This document shows positions 1 through 8,272 of a stretch of 64,000 nucleotides of DNA, one piece after another. This DNA is from VRUE01 sp963697805 (lineage in GTDB: Bacteria > Actinomycetota > Thermoleophilia > Solirubrobacterales > 70-9). The notes under the pieces are model-generated. The model had not been told where the DNA came from. It searched no databases and saw only the letters and a list, made by a program, of their open reading frames with translations. The first letter of the stretch is position 1. Each line of letters starts with the position of its first letter. The stretch is from contig CAVOPB010000002.1 of NCBI GenBank assembly GCA_963697805.1, positions 558,001 through 622,000 of the forward strand, in the 5' to 3' direction. Made by a program: the position numbers and the translations under genes.

Positions 1-131
1 ATCGCCTGTCGGATCGAGCCCGGGCCGGAGTCATTCGTGTTCGAGACTGTGATCGCCCCTGAGGCGGTGGCCGCGGGAACCAGGGCGATTACGGCTGCTA
101 GCGCAAATGCATGCAGCGTCCGTGCGTGCAC
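1..131 (-). CDS. Secreted beta-helix-type protein, 3' part outside window
   Basis: Reading the minus strand from a GTG at 131, an open frame runs off the window start. It encodes a signal-peptide-like stretch (residues about 5-26, ending 'PAATASG') followed by 'AITVSNTNDSGPGSIRQA'. That phrase is the usual opening of CSLREA/choice-of-anchor and parallel beta-helix surface proteins. Only about 43 residues are visible, so nothing more can be said about function. It is divergent from the beta-helix gene at 248. No ATG lies in frame; GTG is the only usable start I see. Confidence 0.55.
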   Translation of the reverse strand, partial: MHARTLHAFALAAVIALVPAATASGAITVSNTNDSGPGSIRQA

Positions 132-247
132 AGGCCCGTTCTATCACCGGTTCGGACACCGGACCAGCCCAATATTGGAAGTTCCGGCGGTTGTCTCCTG
201 GCCGGTTTGGGCGTAGTGTCGATTAGTAGCTCGAGCCAGGAGGACTG

Positions 248-1399
248 ATGCGATCCGGAATGAAGCTGGCGTTTTGTGTCATGGCGATCGTCTTGTTGTC
301 GGTGCCTGCGGCCGCCTCGGCGAAGGTGATCAAGGTCAAGCCCGGGCAATCGATCCAGGCCGCCGTCGACCGGGCGCACCCCGGCGACACGGTCCAGATC
401 GCACCGGGCACCTACACCGAGCCAGGCACCGCCTGTCCGCCGAGACCATCCCGGACCTGTGCCGTCTCCGTGACCGAGGATGACATCGGCATCGTCGGGC
501 AGGGGGGCCACGGCAAGAAGGTGGTTCTCCAAGCCGGAGTCGATCAGCAGGAGGGCATCGCCGTCGGCCGCGAAGTCAGCGGCGCCGACTGCCTCGAAGA
601 CCCGAGCCTCCGAGTCCACGGCTCCCTGATCAGGGGGATCACCGTCCGTGGGTTCGAGGACGACGGGGTACTGCTGTCGTGCGTCGATGACTGGCGCATC
701 ACCGAGGTCGCGGCGATCGACAACGAGGAGTACGGAATCTTCCCGTCGCATGTCTTCGACGGGCGGCTCGACCACTCATTCGCCTCGGGCGCCAACGACA
801 CCGGCCACTACATCGGCCAGTCGTTCGACTCGCGGGTCGACCACAACGTTGCGACCGACAACGTCAGCGGCTTCGAGCTCGAGAACAGCATCGGGATCCG
901 CGCCGACCACAACCTCTCGTTCGGCAACACGGGCGGGATCCTCTCCTTCGACCTTCCGTTCCTCGACGCCAAGGTCAACAGCGGCAACGTCATCGACCAC
1001 AACGTGGTGACCCACAACAACCGGCCCAACACCTGCACCGACCCCGAGGACACGGTCTGCCAGGTCCCGCCGGGGACCGGGATCCTGCTGATGGCGGTCG
1101 ACGAAAACCTCGTCAAGGCCAACCTGGTGACCGGTAACGACTCCTACGGGATTGCCGTCGCCAACATCTGCCTGGCGCAGGAACTACCGGAAGAAGTCTG
1201 CGCCGCGCTCGACATCGAGCCGAATCCGGACCACAACAGCGTCGTCTCCAATGTCGTCCTGGGGAATGGGCACAACCCGGCGCCGTCCCTGCCTCCGGTC
1301 TTCGCCCAGGATCTCGCCTGGGACGGAAGCGGAAGCGGCAACTGCTGGTCGAACAACTTCTTCGGGACCTCGTTCCCGGACCCGCTGCCGAGCTGCTGA
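248..1399 (+). CDS. Secreted right-handed parallel beta-helix protein (NosD/pectate-lyase-like fold)
   Basis: 383 aa. The start ATG is preceded by a strong ribosome site (CCAGGAGGACTG). Residues 1-25 form a signal peptide ending 'AAASA'. The mature part opens with 'VIKVKPGQSIQAAVDRAHPG', the standard beginning of NosD-like or pectate-lyase-like beta-helix proteins, then has repeated 'DHN' turns (VDHNVATDN, ADHNLSFGN, IDHNVVTHN) that mark successive coils. Four or more cysteines suggest disulfides outside the cell. No polysaccharide-lyase catalytic set is recognisable, so an enzymatic role is not claimed; surface carbohydrate binding is possible. Confidence 0.8.
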   Translation: MRSGMKLAFCVMAIVLLSVPAAASAKVIKVKPGQSIQAAVDRAHPGDTVQIAPGTYTEPGTACPPRPSRTCAVSVTEDDIGIVGQGGHGKKVVLQAGVDQQEGIAVGREVSGADCLEDPSLRVHGSLIRGITVRGFEDDGVLLSCVDDWRITEVAAIDNEEYGIFPSHVFDGRLDHSFASGANDTGHYIGQSFDSRVDHNVATDNVSGFELENSIGIRADHNLSFGNTGGILSFDLPFLDAKVNSGNVIDHNVVTHNNRPNTCTDPEDTVCQVPPGTGILLMAVDENLVKANLVTGNDSYGIAVANICLAQELPEEVCAALDIEPNPDHNSVVSNVVLGNGHNPAPSLPPVFAQDLAWDGSGSGNCWSNNFFGTSFPDPLPSC

Positions 1400-1406
1400 G
1401 GATCGA

Positions 1407-1859
1407 GTGGTGGAGGAGGGTTCGACCGGGCTCGCGCTCGAACTGGACCGCGTTCTCCCAGCGCCGCCGGATGCCGTCTTCGCGGCGTTCACGAACCCGA
1501 AGGTGCTGAGGAGGTGGTGGGGACCCGAGGGCTTCACGATCCTCAGCCTCGACTTCGAGCCGCGTGCCGGGACCCAGTACCGGATCGAGATGCGGCCGCC
1601 GGAGGGGAAGGCCTTCTACCTGAGCGGCGAATTGCGCGAGGTCGACCCGCCCGCCAGGCTCGTCTTCAGCTTCGTCTGGGAGGACCCCGACCCCGACGAC
1701 ATCGAGAACGTCACGACCCTGTCGTTCCGGGACCTGGGCGACTCGACCGAGGTCTTCCTGAGGCAGGCCCCGTTCAAGACCGAGGCCCGCCGCGCTCTGC
1801 ACGACGACGGCTGGTCCGACAGCTTCGACAAGCTCGACGCGCTGCTGCGCTTGAACTGA
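1407..1859 (+). CDS. SRPBCC / AHSA1-like domain protein
   Basis: About 150 aa from GTG at 1407 (a second GTG follows at 1410). The order 'LDRVLPAPPDAVFAAFTNP', 'RRWWGPEGF', 'GTQYRIEM', 'GELREVDPPARLVFSF' and 'GWSDSFDKLDALL' at the C-terminus is that of the AHSA1 (activator of Hsp90 ATPase homologue) branch of the START/SRPBCC superfamily, a small cytosolic hydrophobic-pocket fold. Family members bind lipid-like ligands or act as uncharacterised stress or arsenic-regulon partners; the ligand here is unknown. It follows the beta-helix gene after 7 nt and may be co-transcribed. Confidence 0.8.
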   Translation: MVEEGSTGLALELDRVLPAPPDAVFAAFTNPKVLRRWWGPEGFTILSLDFEPRAGTQYRIEMRPPEGKAFYLSGELREVDPPARLVFSFVWEDPDPDDIENVTTLSFRDLGDSTEVFLRQAPFKTEARRALHDDGWSDSFDKLDALLRLN

Positions 1860-1975
1860 TCGCGACAGTCTGGGAACGATCTCAGGCTGCGCGGGCCCGG
1901 TGCCGACCGCGTTTTCGCCGACTCTGGGAGGGCTCGGATGCCTTCAGGCGTTCACAAGGTGTGTGGGCGGGTCAG

Positions 1976-3835
1976 CTAGCGCGCCAAGGGCCTCGGCGCG
2001 AGCCTGAGCTTCAACCGCCTCGGCTTCGAGCGGTTGCGCGCGAGGTCGGTGGCGACGGCTGTGGCGCGGAAGCGGCCCCCGGCTCGGAGCTTCTTGGCGA
2101 GCTTGCCGCGGGGCCGGATGACAACGTTGCGGGAAGCCTTCTTGCTCTTCGCCCTGCCGACGACGCTGCGCTTGCTCTGCTTCGCCCCGCCGACGAGCGC
2201 TTCGACGGTGATCGCGACCCGGCCTGGCTCGGAGAGCTTGAGGACGAATTTGTCGTGCTTGCCCCGGATGAAGCGGAAGCGCTTGATCCTGGGTTTGATG
2301 GTGTCCTTCCCGACCTTGATCGTGACCAGGACCGAGTTCGAGGGCCCACCGTCGTTGCTCGCGGTGTAGGTGAAGCGGTCGGTTCCGTTGAACCCTGGTG
2401 TCGGGGTGTATCTGAAGCTGAGGCTGCCGGTGTCGAACGGGGCCACCCTGCCGTGGCCCGGCGCGCCGGCGACCGCGGTCTCGATCCCGGGCCCCGTGCA
2501 GGAGATCAGCACGGCGATCGGCCTCCCCTGGGTGACGGTCGCCTCCGAGTCACGGCAGAGCGGAGGCTCGAGGAAGCGGCGGACGAGGACGTCTTCGTTC
2601 TGGTGGGTGAGGAAGGCCGCAAACCCCAGTGCCGGTTCGGCCGCGCCGAACACGGGGCCGGCTCTGGCCCCCGCGAAGGTGCTGATCGCCCCGCTCGGGA
2701 TGCCGGCCGAGTCGATCGTCCTGCCGATCACCGTCGCCGTCGACATCGTGAAGTCGGGCCAGGCAAGCGCTCCCGTGCCGCGGTCGTCGATGATCGAGCC
2801 GATCAGGTCTTCGGCCAGCCCTCCGGCTGCCGAGACCGGCTCCGGCGGCCCCCTGAATTCCCCGGTCGGGTCCAGGCCCCTCGTGTGGAGGACGCCTTCG
2901 CCGGGAGGGATGTAGCGCACCCAGGCGACGAGGAAATCGCCGGCCGTGTCAGAGGCGATCGACATCCGGCTGCTGAGGCCCGCCGGGGCGCTCGGGTCGA
3001 TCATGATCTCGCCGCCGACGGGGACCCCGGTCGGGTCGAGCCGGATCCCGCGAAGGGTGAACGTCCCCGACGAGTCATCGCGCCAGGCGACCAGCCCGTT
3101 GCCGTGGGAATCGACCGCGAGCGTCGGGTCGGCGGTAGAGCTGTTCGACGACACCGTCTGCGCGGTGCCGACCTCGAGGTTCGGGCCGACGACGTTCAGT
3201 TCGGTGCCGACGCTCCTCCAGACGACCACGGTCGAGCCGTTCGGCAGGGCCGCAATCTCGAGCCCGCCCCCGCTTCCGATTTTTTCTGACATCGGGCCGA
3301 CGCTGCTGTCGGGAGCGATGCGCCTGACCACGATGAACGGTTTGGCGCCGGCGTCGTTGCGCAGCGAGACGGTCGCCACCCCGGCGGGATCGACGGTGAC
3401 ATGGTCTTCGACCGGGTTGAATTTGCCCGGGTCGGGCGCACCGAGTGTCAGCAGCGGCCCGAGTGAGCCATTGGCCTCGACCCAGCGGCCGTACACGGTG
3501 GATTCGGATTTGGTCGCCGACCGCCAGATCGCGAACGCCCGTCCCGACGGGGCCATTCCCACCTGCGGTTCGAACCCGCTGCCGCCGGGGAAGAGATCGA
3601 TCGTCGGCCCGAGCCGCCCCGACGCCGACAGCCAGCGGGCGAGCACCGGCTCGGCACCTTCGGGGTCGACCGACCAGGTGATCAGCGAATCGCCCTCAGA
3701 GTCGGTGGCGATCCCGTTGGCTTCCGGAAACGGCCCGGTCCCGATCAGGTCGTTTTCAGGGGCGAATCCTGCCTGGGCGGTGGCGCACAGCGCCAGGCAG
3801 GCCAGGAGTACGAGCGCTGGAAGCCGGAAACGGAT
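1976..3835 (-). CDS. Secreted repeat protein with cadherin/Ig-like and basic C-terminal domain; start codon non-canonical
   Basis: About 619 aa if started at 3835. The first ATG/GTG/TTG in frame is a GTG at 3646, but the frame stays open upstream and encodes a clear signal peptide ('FRLPALVLLACLALCATAQA'), so the true start must lie near 3835-3838, where only ATC or GTC is available. The middle contains repeated propeller-like blades ('GNGLVAWRDDSSG', 'GRAFAIWRS', 'GTGALAWPDF'). A 'YTPTPGFNGTDRFTYTASN' segment is cadherin/Big_9-like, and the end is an Ig-like lysine/arginine-rich domain. It lies 10 nt behind the 3846-5417 gene, in an apparent operon of two secreted proteins. Confidence 0.7.
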   Translation of the reverse strand: MRFRLPALVLLACLALCATAQAGFAPENDLIGTGPFPEANGIATDSEGDSLITWSVDPEGAEPVLARWLSASGRLGPTIDLFPGGSGFEPQVGMAPSGRAFAIWRSATKSESTVYGRWVEANGSLGPLLTLGAPDPGKFNPVEDHVTVDPAGVATVSLRNDAGAKPFIVVRRIAPDSSVGPMSEKIGSGGGLEIAALPNGSTVVVWRSVGTELNVVGPNLEVGTAQTVSSNSSTADPTLAVDSHGNGLVAWRDDSSGTFTLRGIRLDPTGVPVGGEIMIDPSAPAGLSSRMSIASDTAGDFLVAWVRYIPPGEGVLHTRGLDPTGEFRGPPEPVSAAGGLAEDLIGSIIDDRGTGALAWPDFTMSTATVIGRTIDSAGIPSGAISTFAGARAGPVFGAAEPALGFAAFLTHQNEDVLVRRFLEPPLCRDSEATVTQGRPIAVLISCTGPGIETAVAGAPGHGRVAPFDTGSLSFRYTPTPGFNGTDRFTYTASNDGGPSNSVLVTIKVGKDTIKPRIKRFRFIRGKHDKFVLKLSEPGRVAITVEALVGGAKQSKRSVVGRAKSKKASRNVVIRPRGKLAKKLRAGGRFRATAVATDLARNRSKPRRLKLRLAPRPLAR

Positions 3836-3845
3836 GACGCAGAGC

Positions 3846-5417
3846 TTAGCCGCGGCGTTTCGGTTTTTTCGGCTTGACGACCTGGAAGTTGACCGTCTCG
3901 GTGCGCGAGACCTGACCGGCGGCGTCGGTGACCACCAGGCTGGCGCGGTACTTGCCGGGCTTCAGCTTGCGGCCGGCGATCCGCCCGCTGAAGGCGATCG
4001 CGTTGTCGCCTGGCGCCACCCTCTGTTTGATTTCGCCGACCTTGCGGTAGCCGGTGCAGTTCTTTTTCTGACCTTTTTTCGGCGCTACGCAGAGTTTTTT
4101 GCCTTTGCGTTTCTTCTTCGTGCCCTTGAAGCGTTTTTCGATCGTCAGAACCGCCTGGCCCGCCTCAGTCGAGCGGAACTTGAAGCGGGTGGCCTGACCC
4201 GGGAGCAGGGTGGTGTCCTCGACCCCGAACCCGCTGAGCGCCGGCGGCGTCGTGTCGCTGCCTGTCGTGGTCCCCGACTCCTGCTGTGGGTCGAGCGGGA
4301 CCACCCGGATCGCCCCCGCGATGTTCGGCGTCCAAACCGCGAAGCCGTGGCCGTCAGGTCCGGCGGCGACCTCGGGTTCGTAGAACCCTTCCGATTTGGC
4401 GAGGGTGCCCGCCGCGGTGAAGCCGGTACCCGAGGTGTTGCTGACCGTGTAACGCAGGCGCCCGCCGTCGTGGAGGGTGGTCCAAACGACGTGGATCCGG
4501 CCAGCGGGATCCTGGAAGCTGTCCGGCGCACCGAGGCTCTGGTCGTCGATCGTGTCCGGGCCCTCGATGAAGGTCGCGCCGCCGAAGGTGTTGGTCGACC
4601 CATCGAAATGGCGCAGGACGACATGGCTGTCCCCGGCGACGAAGTCTTGGTAGGTGAGGTAGACGCCGTTGGGCCCGGTGTTCAGCGCCGTGTTGCTGTT
4701 GTCGGGCTCGGGCGAGGACAGCGTCTTGTCGACTTCCCAATTGGCGACGTTGTTGATGTTGGCGGCGGTGAGCGAGCTCCCTTTGAAGACGCCGTACTTG
4801 ACGACCGCGAGGTCGTTGGTCGCGGCGACCAGTTTGTTGGTGCCCTGGAGACGGACGACCTCGGGCCCATAGACGAAGAGGCCGCCAGTCGCGTAGGTCA
4901 CACCGTCCGTGCCGTCGACGAGCGCCGCCTTCGCGTTCGCCGCAGAGGTGCCGACGTAGATCGAGACGTCGTCGAGCCAGGCGCCCCTGCCGTTAGTGTC
5001 GGGCCCTGTCCCGATTTCCACGGGTGCGCCGAAGCTGGCGCCGTTGTTGGTCGAGATCCAGCGATAGATCCGGTTCTGGGTCCCGGTCGGGCAGAGCCAG
5101 CAGCCGGCGACGATCACCACCTTTTCCGGCGCCGGCGTGAAGACCTCCGCCTTGCCGGCGCGCTGGGCTTCGGTCGAGCCGGGGAAGTCGAGGATTTCGG
5201 TCCGGTTGCAGGATGTGGCCTCGGAGCTGACGCGGCAGTAGCCGACCTGGGTATTCGCCGCAACGGTCTCCCAGACGATGTGGCCGGTCCCATCTGATCC
5301 GACCGCGACGCTGGGGTCACCGCCGTCGCCGGCGGTGAACGGGGTCGCCGCCTGCGCGCTTGCTGGCAGGGCGAGGCAGGCGGTGGCGATCAGAAGCAAG
5401 CGGATGAGCGGGCGCAT
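3846..5417 (-). CDS. Secreted beta-propeller-like protein with basic C-terminal Ig-like domain
   Basis: 523 aa with a signal peptide (residues 1-23, ending 'ASAQA') and a GAGGAGA ribosome site before the ATG. The body has sialidase/BNR-type blades ('GTGHIVWET', 'NRIYRWISTNNGASFG', 'GRIHVVWTTLHDGGRLRY', 'GHGFAVWTPN'), suggesting an extracellular propeller. From about residue 395 a 'DTTPPALSGFGV' linker leads to a lysine-rich Ig-like domain of the kind common on thermoleophilian surface proteins. No sialidase catalytic residues can be assigned. The downstream gene has the same architecture, so the pair probably makes two related wall or surface proteins. Confidence 0.75.
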   Translation of the reverse strand: MRPLIRLLLIATACLALPASAQAATPFTAGDGGDPSVAVGSDGTGHIVWETVAANTQVGYCRVSSEATSCNRTEILDFPGSTEAQRAGKAEVFTPAPEKVVIVAGCWLCPTGTQNRIYRWISTNNGASFGAPVEIGTGPDTNGRGAWLDDVSIYVGTSAANAKAALVDGTDGVTYATGGLFVYGPEVVRLQGTNKLVAATNDLAVVKYGVFKGSSLTAANINNVANWEVDKTLSSPEPDNSNTALNTGPNGVYLTYQDFVAGDSHVVLRHFDGSTNTFGGATFIEGPDTIDDQSLGAPDSFQDPAGRIHVVWTTLHDGGRLRYTVSNTSGTGFTAAGTLAKSEGFYEPEVAAGPDGHGFAVWTPNIAGAIRVVPLDPQQESGTTTGSDTTPPALSGFGVEDTTLLPGQATRFKFRSTEAGQAVLTIEKRFKGTKKKRKGKKLCVAPKKGQKKNCTGYRKVGEIKQRVAPGDNAIAFSGRIAGRKLKPGKYRASLVVTDAAGQVSRTETVNFQVVKPKKPKRRG

Positions 5418-5555
5418 GGTCTCCTCGACGGTTTTCGCGGGGCGGGACGGAGCGTTTCAGAGTTCGTGCCCGCTGGTGCCATTCCTTGGACGGATTGCCG
5501 CCATTTTCGGGGATTCGCTGGAGGCCGATTCGCCGGACCGTGCCAATCCCGCCGA

Positions 5556-5561
5556 TAGGGT
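5556..5561 (+). promoter_or_regulatory. -10 box of leaderless ppk2-like promoter
   Basis: TAGGGT is followed by 6 nt (CCGGTT) and then the GTG start at 5568. This spacing places the transcription start at the start codon. No ribosome site precedes the GTG, consistent with a leaderless mRNA. Confidence 0.55.
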
Positions 5562-5567
5562 CCGGTT

Positions 5568-6360
5568 GTGGAGACCAAGGTCCTCGACAAACGAGGCTAC
5601 GAAAAGGAGCTCCGGCGCCTGCAGGTCGAGCTGGTGCGGCTGCAGGAATGGATCGTCCACGAGGGCCTCAAAGTCGTCGTCCTCTTCGAGGGCCGCGATA
5701 CCGCCGGCAAGGGCGGGGTGATCCGCCGCATCACCGAACGGACCAATCCCCGGGTCCTCCGCATCGTCGCGCTCGGCATGCCGAGCGACCGCGAGCAAAA
5801 CCCAGTGGTACTTCCAGCGCTACATCGCCCAGCTGCCGGCGGCGGGTGAGATGGTCCTTTTCGATCGCAGCTGGTACAACCGCGCCGGCGTCGAGCGGGT
5901 GATGGGCTTCTGCACCGACGACGAGTACGAGGAGTTCATGCGGACCTGCCCGCAGTTCGAGCGGATCATCCAGCGCGCGGGCGTCAACCTCGTCAAGTAC
6001 TGGCTCTCGGTCTCCGACGAGGAGCAGGAGCGGCGGTTCGAGGCGCGGCTGGAGGACCCGGCAAAGCAGTGGAAGCTGAGCCCGGTCGACATCGAGGCCC
6101 GCGCCCGCTGGGTCGACTACGCGGAGGCCAAGGACCAGATGTTCGCCTACACCGACATCAAGGAGTCGCCCTGGTTCGTGGTCGAGGCTGACGACAAGCG
6201 GACCGCGCGCCTGAACCTGATCGCCCACCTGCTCGAACAGGTCCCCTACGAGCGCGTCGACCGCGAGTCGATCGAGTTTCCGGAGCGCCAGAAGCGCGCC
6301 TACGTGCGGCCGCCGGTCGATACCCAGACCTTCGTCCCGGAGCGCTATCGCGTCGAGTGA
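5568..6360 (+). pseudogene. PPK2-family polyphosphate:nucleotide phosphotransferase, broken by a one-base insertion
   Basis: Two adjacent frames together make one PPK2 protein of about 263 aa. The first (5568-5849) has the helical N-terminus and the Walker A-like 'FEGRDTAGKGGVIRRITE'. The second resumes with 'FDRSWYNRAGVERVMGF', the Walker B-like and lid region, and ends normally at 6360. Removing one A from the run at 5797-5800 restores an uninterrupted 'REQTQWYFQRYIAQLPAAG', so the lesion is a single +1 in a short A tract. Members phosphorylate nucleotides with polyphosphate, or the reverse. This may be a true frameshift or an assembly error; as written the product lacks its second half. 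Confidence 0.85.
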
Positions 6361-6394
6361 AGGGGCGCTCCCGCGGCCGACCGACCAGAAGTAT

Positions 6395-6400
6395 TAACTT
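6395..6400 (+). promoter_or_regulatory. -10 box of korA promoter
   Basis: TAACTT lies 6 nt before a GTG at 6407, the same spacing seen before several other starts in the window. This favours 6407 over the GTG at 6401. A third GTG at 6434 has a weak AGGGAG site 11 nt upstream. Confidence 0.45.
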
Positions 6401-6406
6401 GTGGGA

Positions 6407-8272
6407 GTGACTGGCCAGGGAGCCAGTTGGACGGTGGCAACTACGGCAAAAAAGCAAGAGCGGGTGATCGTCAGGTTCGCTGGCGATTCTGGCGATGGCA
6501 TGCAGCTCGTCGGTGCCAGATTCACGGCTGCGACCGCGCTGTTCGGCAACGACCTCTCGACGCTTCCCGACTTCCCGGCCGAGATCCGGGCCCCCGCCGG
6601 GACCCCTCACGGCGTCTCCGCCTTCCAGATCCACTTCGCCTCGCGAGACATCCTCACCCCGGGCGATTACCCGAACACACTGGTCGCGATGAACCCGGCC
6701 GCCCTCGCCGCCCACCTCGGTGCGCTCGAGTCGGGCGGGACCCTGATCGTCAACGAGGACGCATTCACGAAAGGCAACCTCGCCAAGGCCGGCTACGAGG
6801 AGAACCCACTCGACGACGGCACCCTCGACGGCTACCAGGTCTTCCAGGTCCCGATGACGACGCTGACGACGCGCGCCACCGATGACATCGAGGGCCTGAA
6901 GCCGGCCGAAGCGCAGCGCACCAAGAACGTCTTCGCGCTCGGCCTGATCTCTTGGATGTACGGGCGCCCGGTCGAGTCGACGATCTCCTGGCTCGAGGCC
7001 AAATTCGCCAAGCGCCCGGCGGTCCGCGACGCCAACATCGCAGCCTTCAGGGCCGGCTACAACTTCGGCGAGACGACCGAGATCGCCGCGACCCCGGTCG
7101 AGATCGACCCGGCGCCGCTCGACCCCGGCGAGTACCGGAACATCGACGGCACCCAGGCGATGGCGCTGGGCCTGATCGCGGCCAGCGTCAAGAGCGGCTT
7201 GCAGATGTTCTTCGCCAGCTACCCGATCACCCCGGCCTCCGAGCTGCTCCACCACCTCGCCAGCCGCGACCGCTTCGGCGTCCGCACCGTCCAGGCCGAG
7301 GACGAGCTCGCCGCCGCCAACATGGCGCTCGGCGCCGCCTTCGCCGGCAAGCTCGGAGTGACGGCGACGAGCGGCCCCGGGATGGACCTGAAGGCCGAGA
7401 CGATCGGGCTCGCGGCGATGGTCGAGCTGCCGATGGTGATCGTCGACGTCCAGCGGGCCGGCCCCTCGACCGGGATGCCGACCAAGACCGAGCAGGGCGA
7501 CCTGCTGATGGCGATCCACGGGCGCCACGGTGAGAACCCGATCCCGGTCTTCGCCCCCTCGACCCCCGCCGACTGCTTCACGATGGCGGTCGAAGCCGTG
7601 CGCACCGCGGTCCGCTACCGGACCCCGGTGATCCTGCTCGGAGACACCTTCCTCGCCAACTCCTCCGAGCCCTGGCGGATCCCCGACAGCTCCGAGCTGC
7701 CGGAGATCGACCCCAACTTCGCCGTCGAGCCGAACACGGGCGACGAGTTCATGCCCTACCTACGCGACGAGCGTGGCGCCCGGCCCTGGGCGATCCCCGG
7801 CACGCCGGGCCTCCAGCATCGCCTCGGCGGCCTCGAGAAGGAGGACGGGAGCGGCAACATCAGCTACGACCCGGCCAACCACGCGCTGATGACGAAACTG
7901 CGGGCGGCGAAGCTCGAGAAGCTGGCCGAGGAGCTGCCCGAGCTCGAGGTCGACGCCGACGAGGGCGCCGAGCTGTTGGTGCTCGGCTGGGGCTCGACCA
8001 ACGGGGTGATCCGCGCGGCGGCGCGGCGGGTCCGCGAAAAGGACGTCCCGATCGCGGTCGCCCACCTGCGCCACGTCCACCCGCTGCCGGCCAACACCGG
8101 CGAGGTCGTGCGGCGCTTCCCGAAGGTGCTGATCCCCGAGTTGAACACGGGCCAGCTGCTGAGCATCATCCGCGCCGAGTTCGTGGTCGACGCGATCGGC
8201 TACAACAAGAACGAGGGCGTGCCGATCCTGGCCGAAGAGATGGAGCAGGCGATCCTGGAGACACTGTCATGA
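6407..8272 (+). CDS. korA: 2-oxoglutarate/2-oxoacid:ferredoxin oxidoreductase, fused gamma-alpha subunit
   Basis: About 621 aa. The N-terminal gamma domain (residues about 15-195) begins 'VIVRFAGDSGDGMQLVGARF'. The alpha/pyrimidine-binding domain follows from about 220 with 'GTQAMALGLIAASVKSGLQMF', 'ASYPITPASELLHHLA' and 'TATSGPGMDLKAETIGLA'. This gamma-alpha fusion is the usual actinobacterial KorA layout. With KorB it converts 2-oxoglutarate (or another 2-oxoacid) and CoA to the acyl-CoA, CO2 and reduced ferredoxin, replacing or supplementing the NAD-linked TCA dehydrogenase. It overlaps korB by 4 bp (ATGA). GTG at 6401 or 6434 are alternative starts. Confidence 0.92.
   Translation: MTGQGASWTVATTAKKQERVIVRFAGDSGDGMQLVGARFTAATALFGNDLSTLPDFPAEIRAPAGTPHGVSAFQIHFASRDILTPGDYPNTLVAMNPAALAAHLGALESGGTLIVNEDAFTKGNLAKAGYEENPLDDGTLDGYQVFQVPMTTLTTRATDDIEGLKPAEAQRTKNVFALGLISWMYGRPVESTISWLEAKFAKRPAVRDANIAAFRAGYNFGETTEIAATPVEIDPAPLDPGEYRNIDGTQAMALGLIAASVKSGLQMFFASYPITPASELLHHLASRDRFGVRTVQAEDELAAANMALGAAFAGKLGVTATSGPGMDLKAETIGLAAMVELPMVIVDVQRAGPSTGMPTKTEQGDLLMAIHGRHGENPIPVFAPSTPADCFTMAVEAVRTAVRYRTPVILLGDTFLANSSEPWRIPDSSELPEIDPNFAVEPNTGDEFMPYLRDERGARPWAIPGTPGLQHRLGGLEKEDGSGNISYDPANHALMTKLRAAKLEKLAEELPELEVDADEGAELLVLGWGSTNGVIRAAARRVREKDVPIAVAHLRHVHPLPANTGEVVRRFPKVLIPELNTGQLLSIIRAEFVVDAIGYNKNEGVPILAEEMEQAILETLS

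Noticed and set aside
2946..5297. 783-aa plus-strand open frame
   Set aside because: It is antisense to two secreted proteins with signal peptides and blades, and shows no domain.
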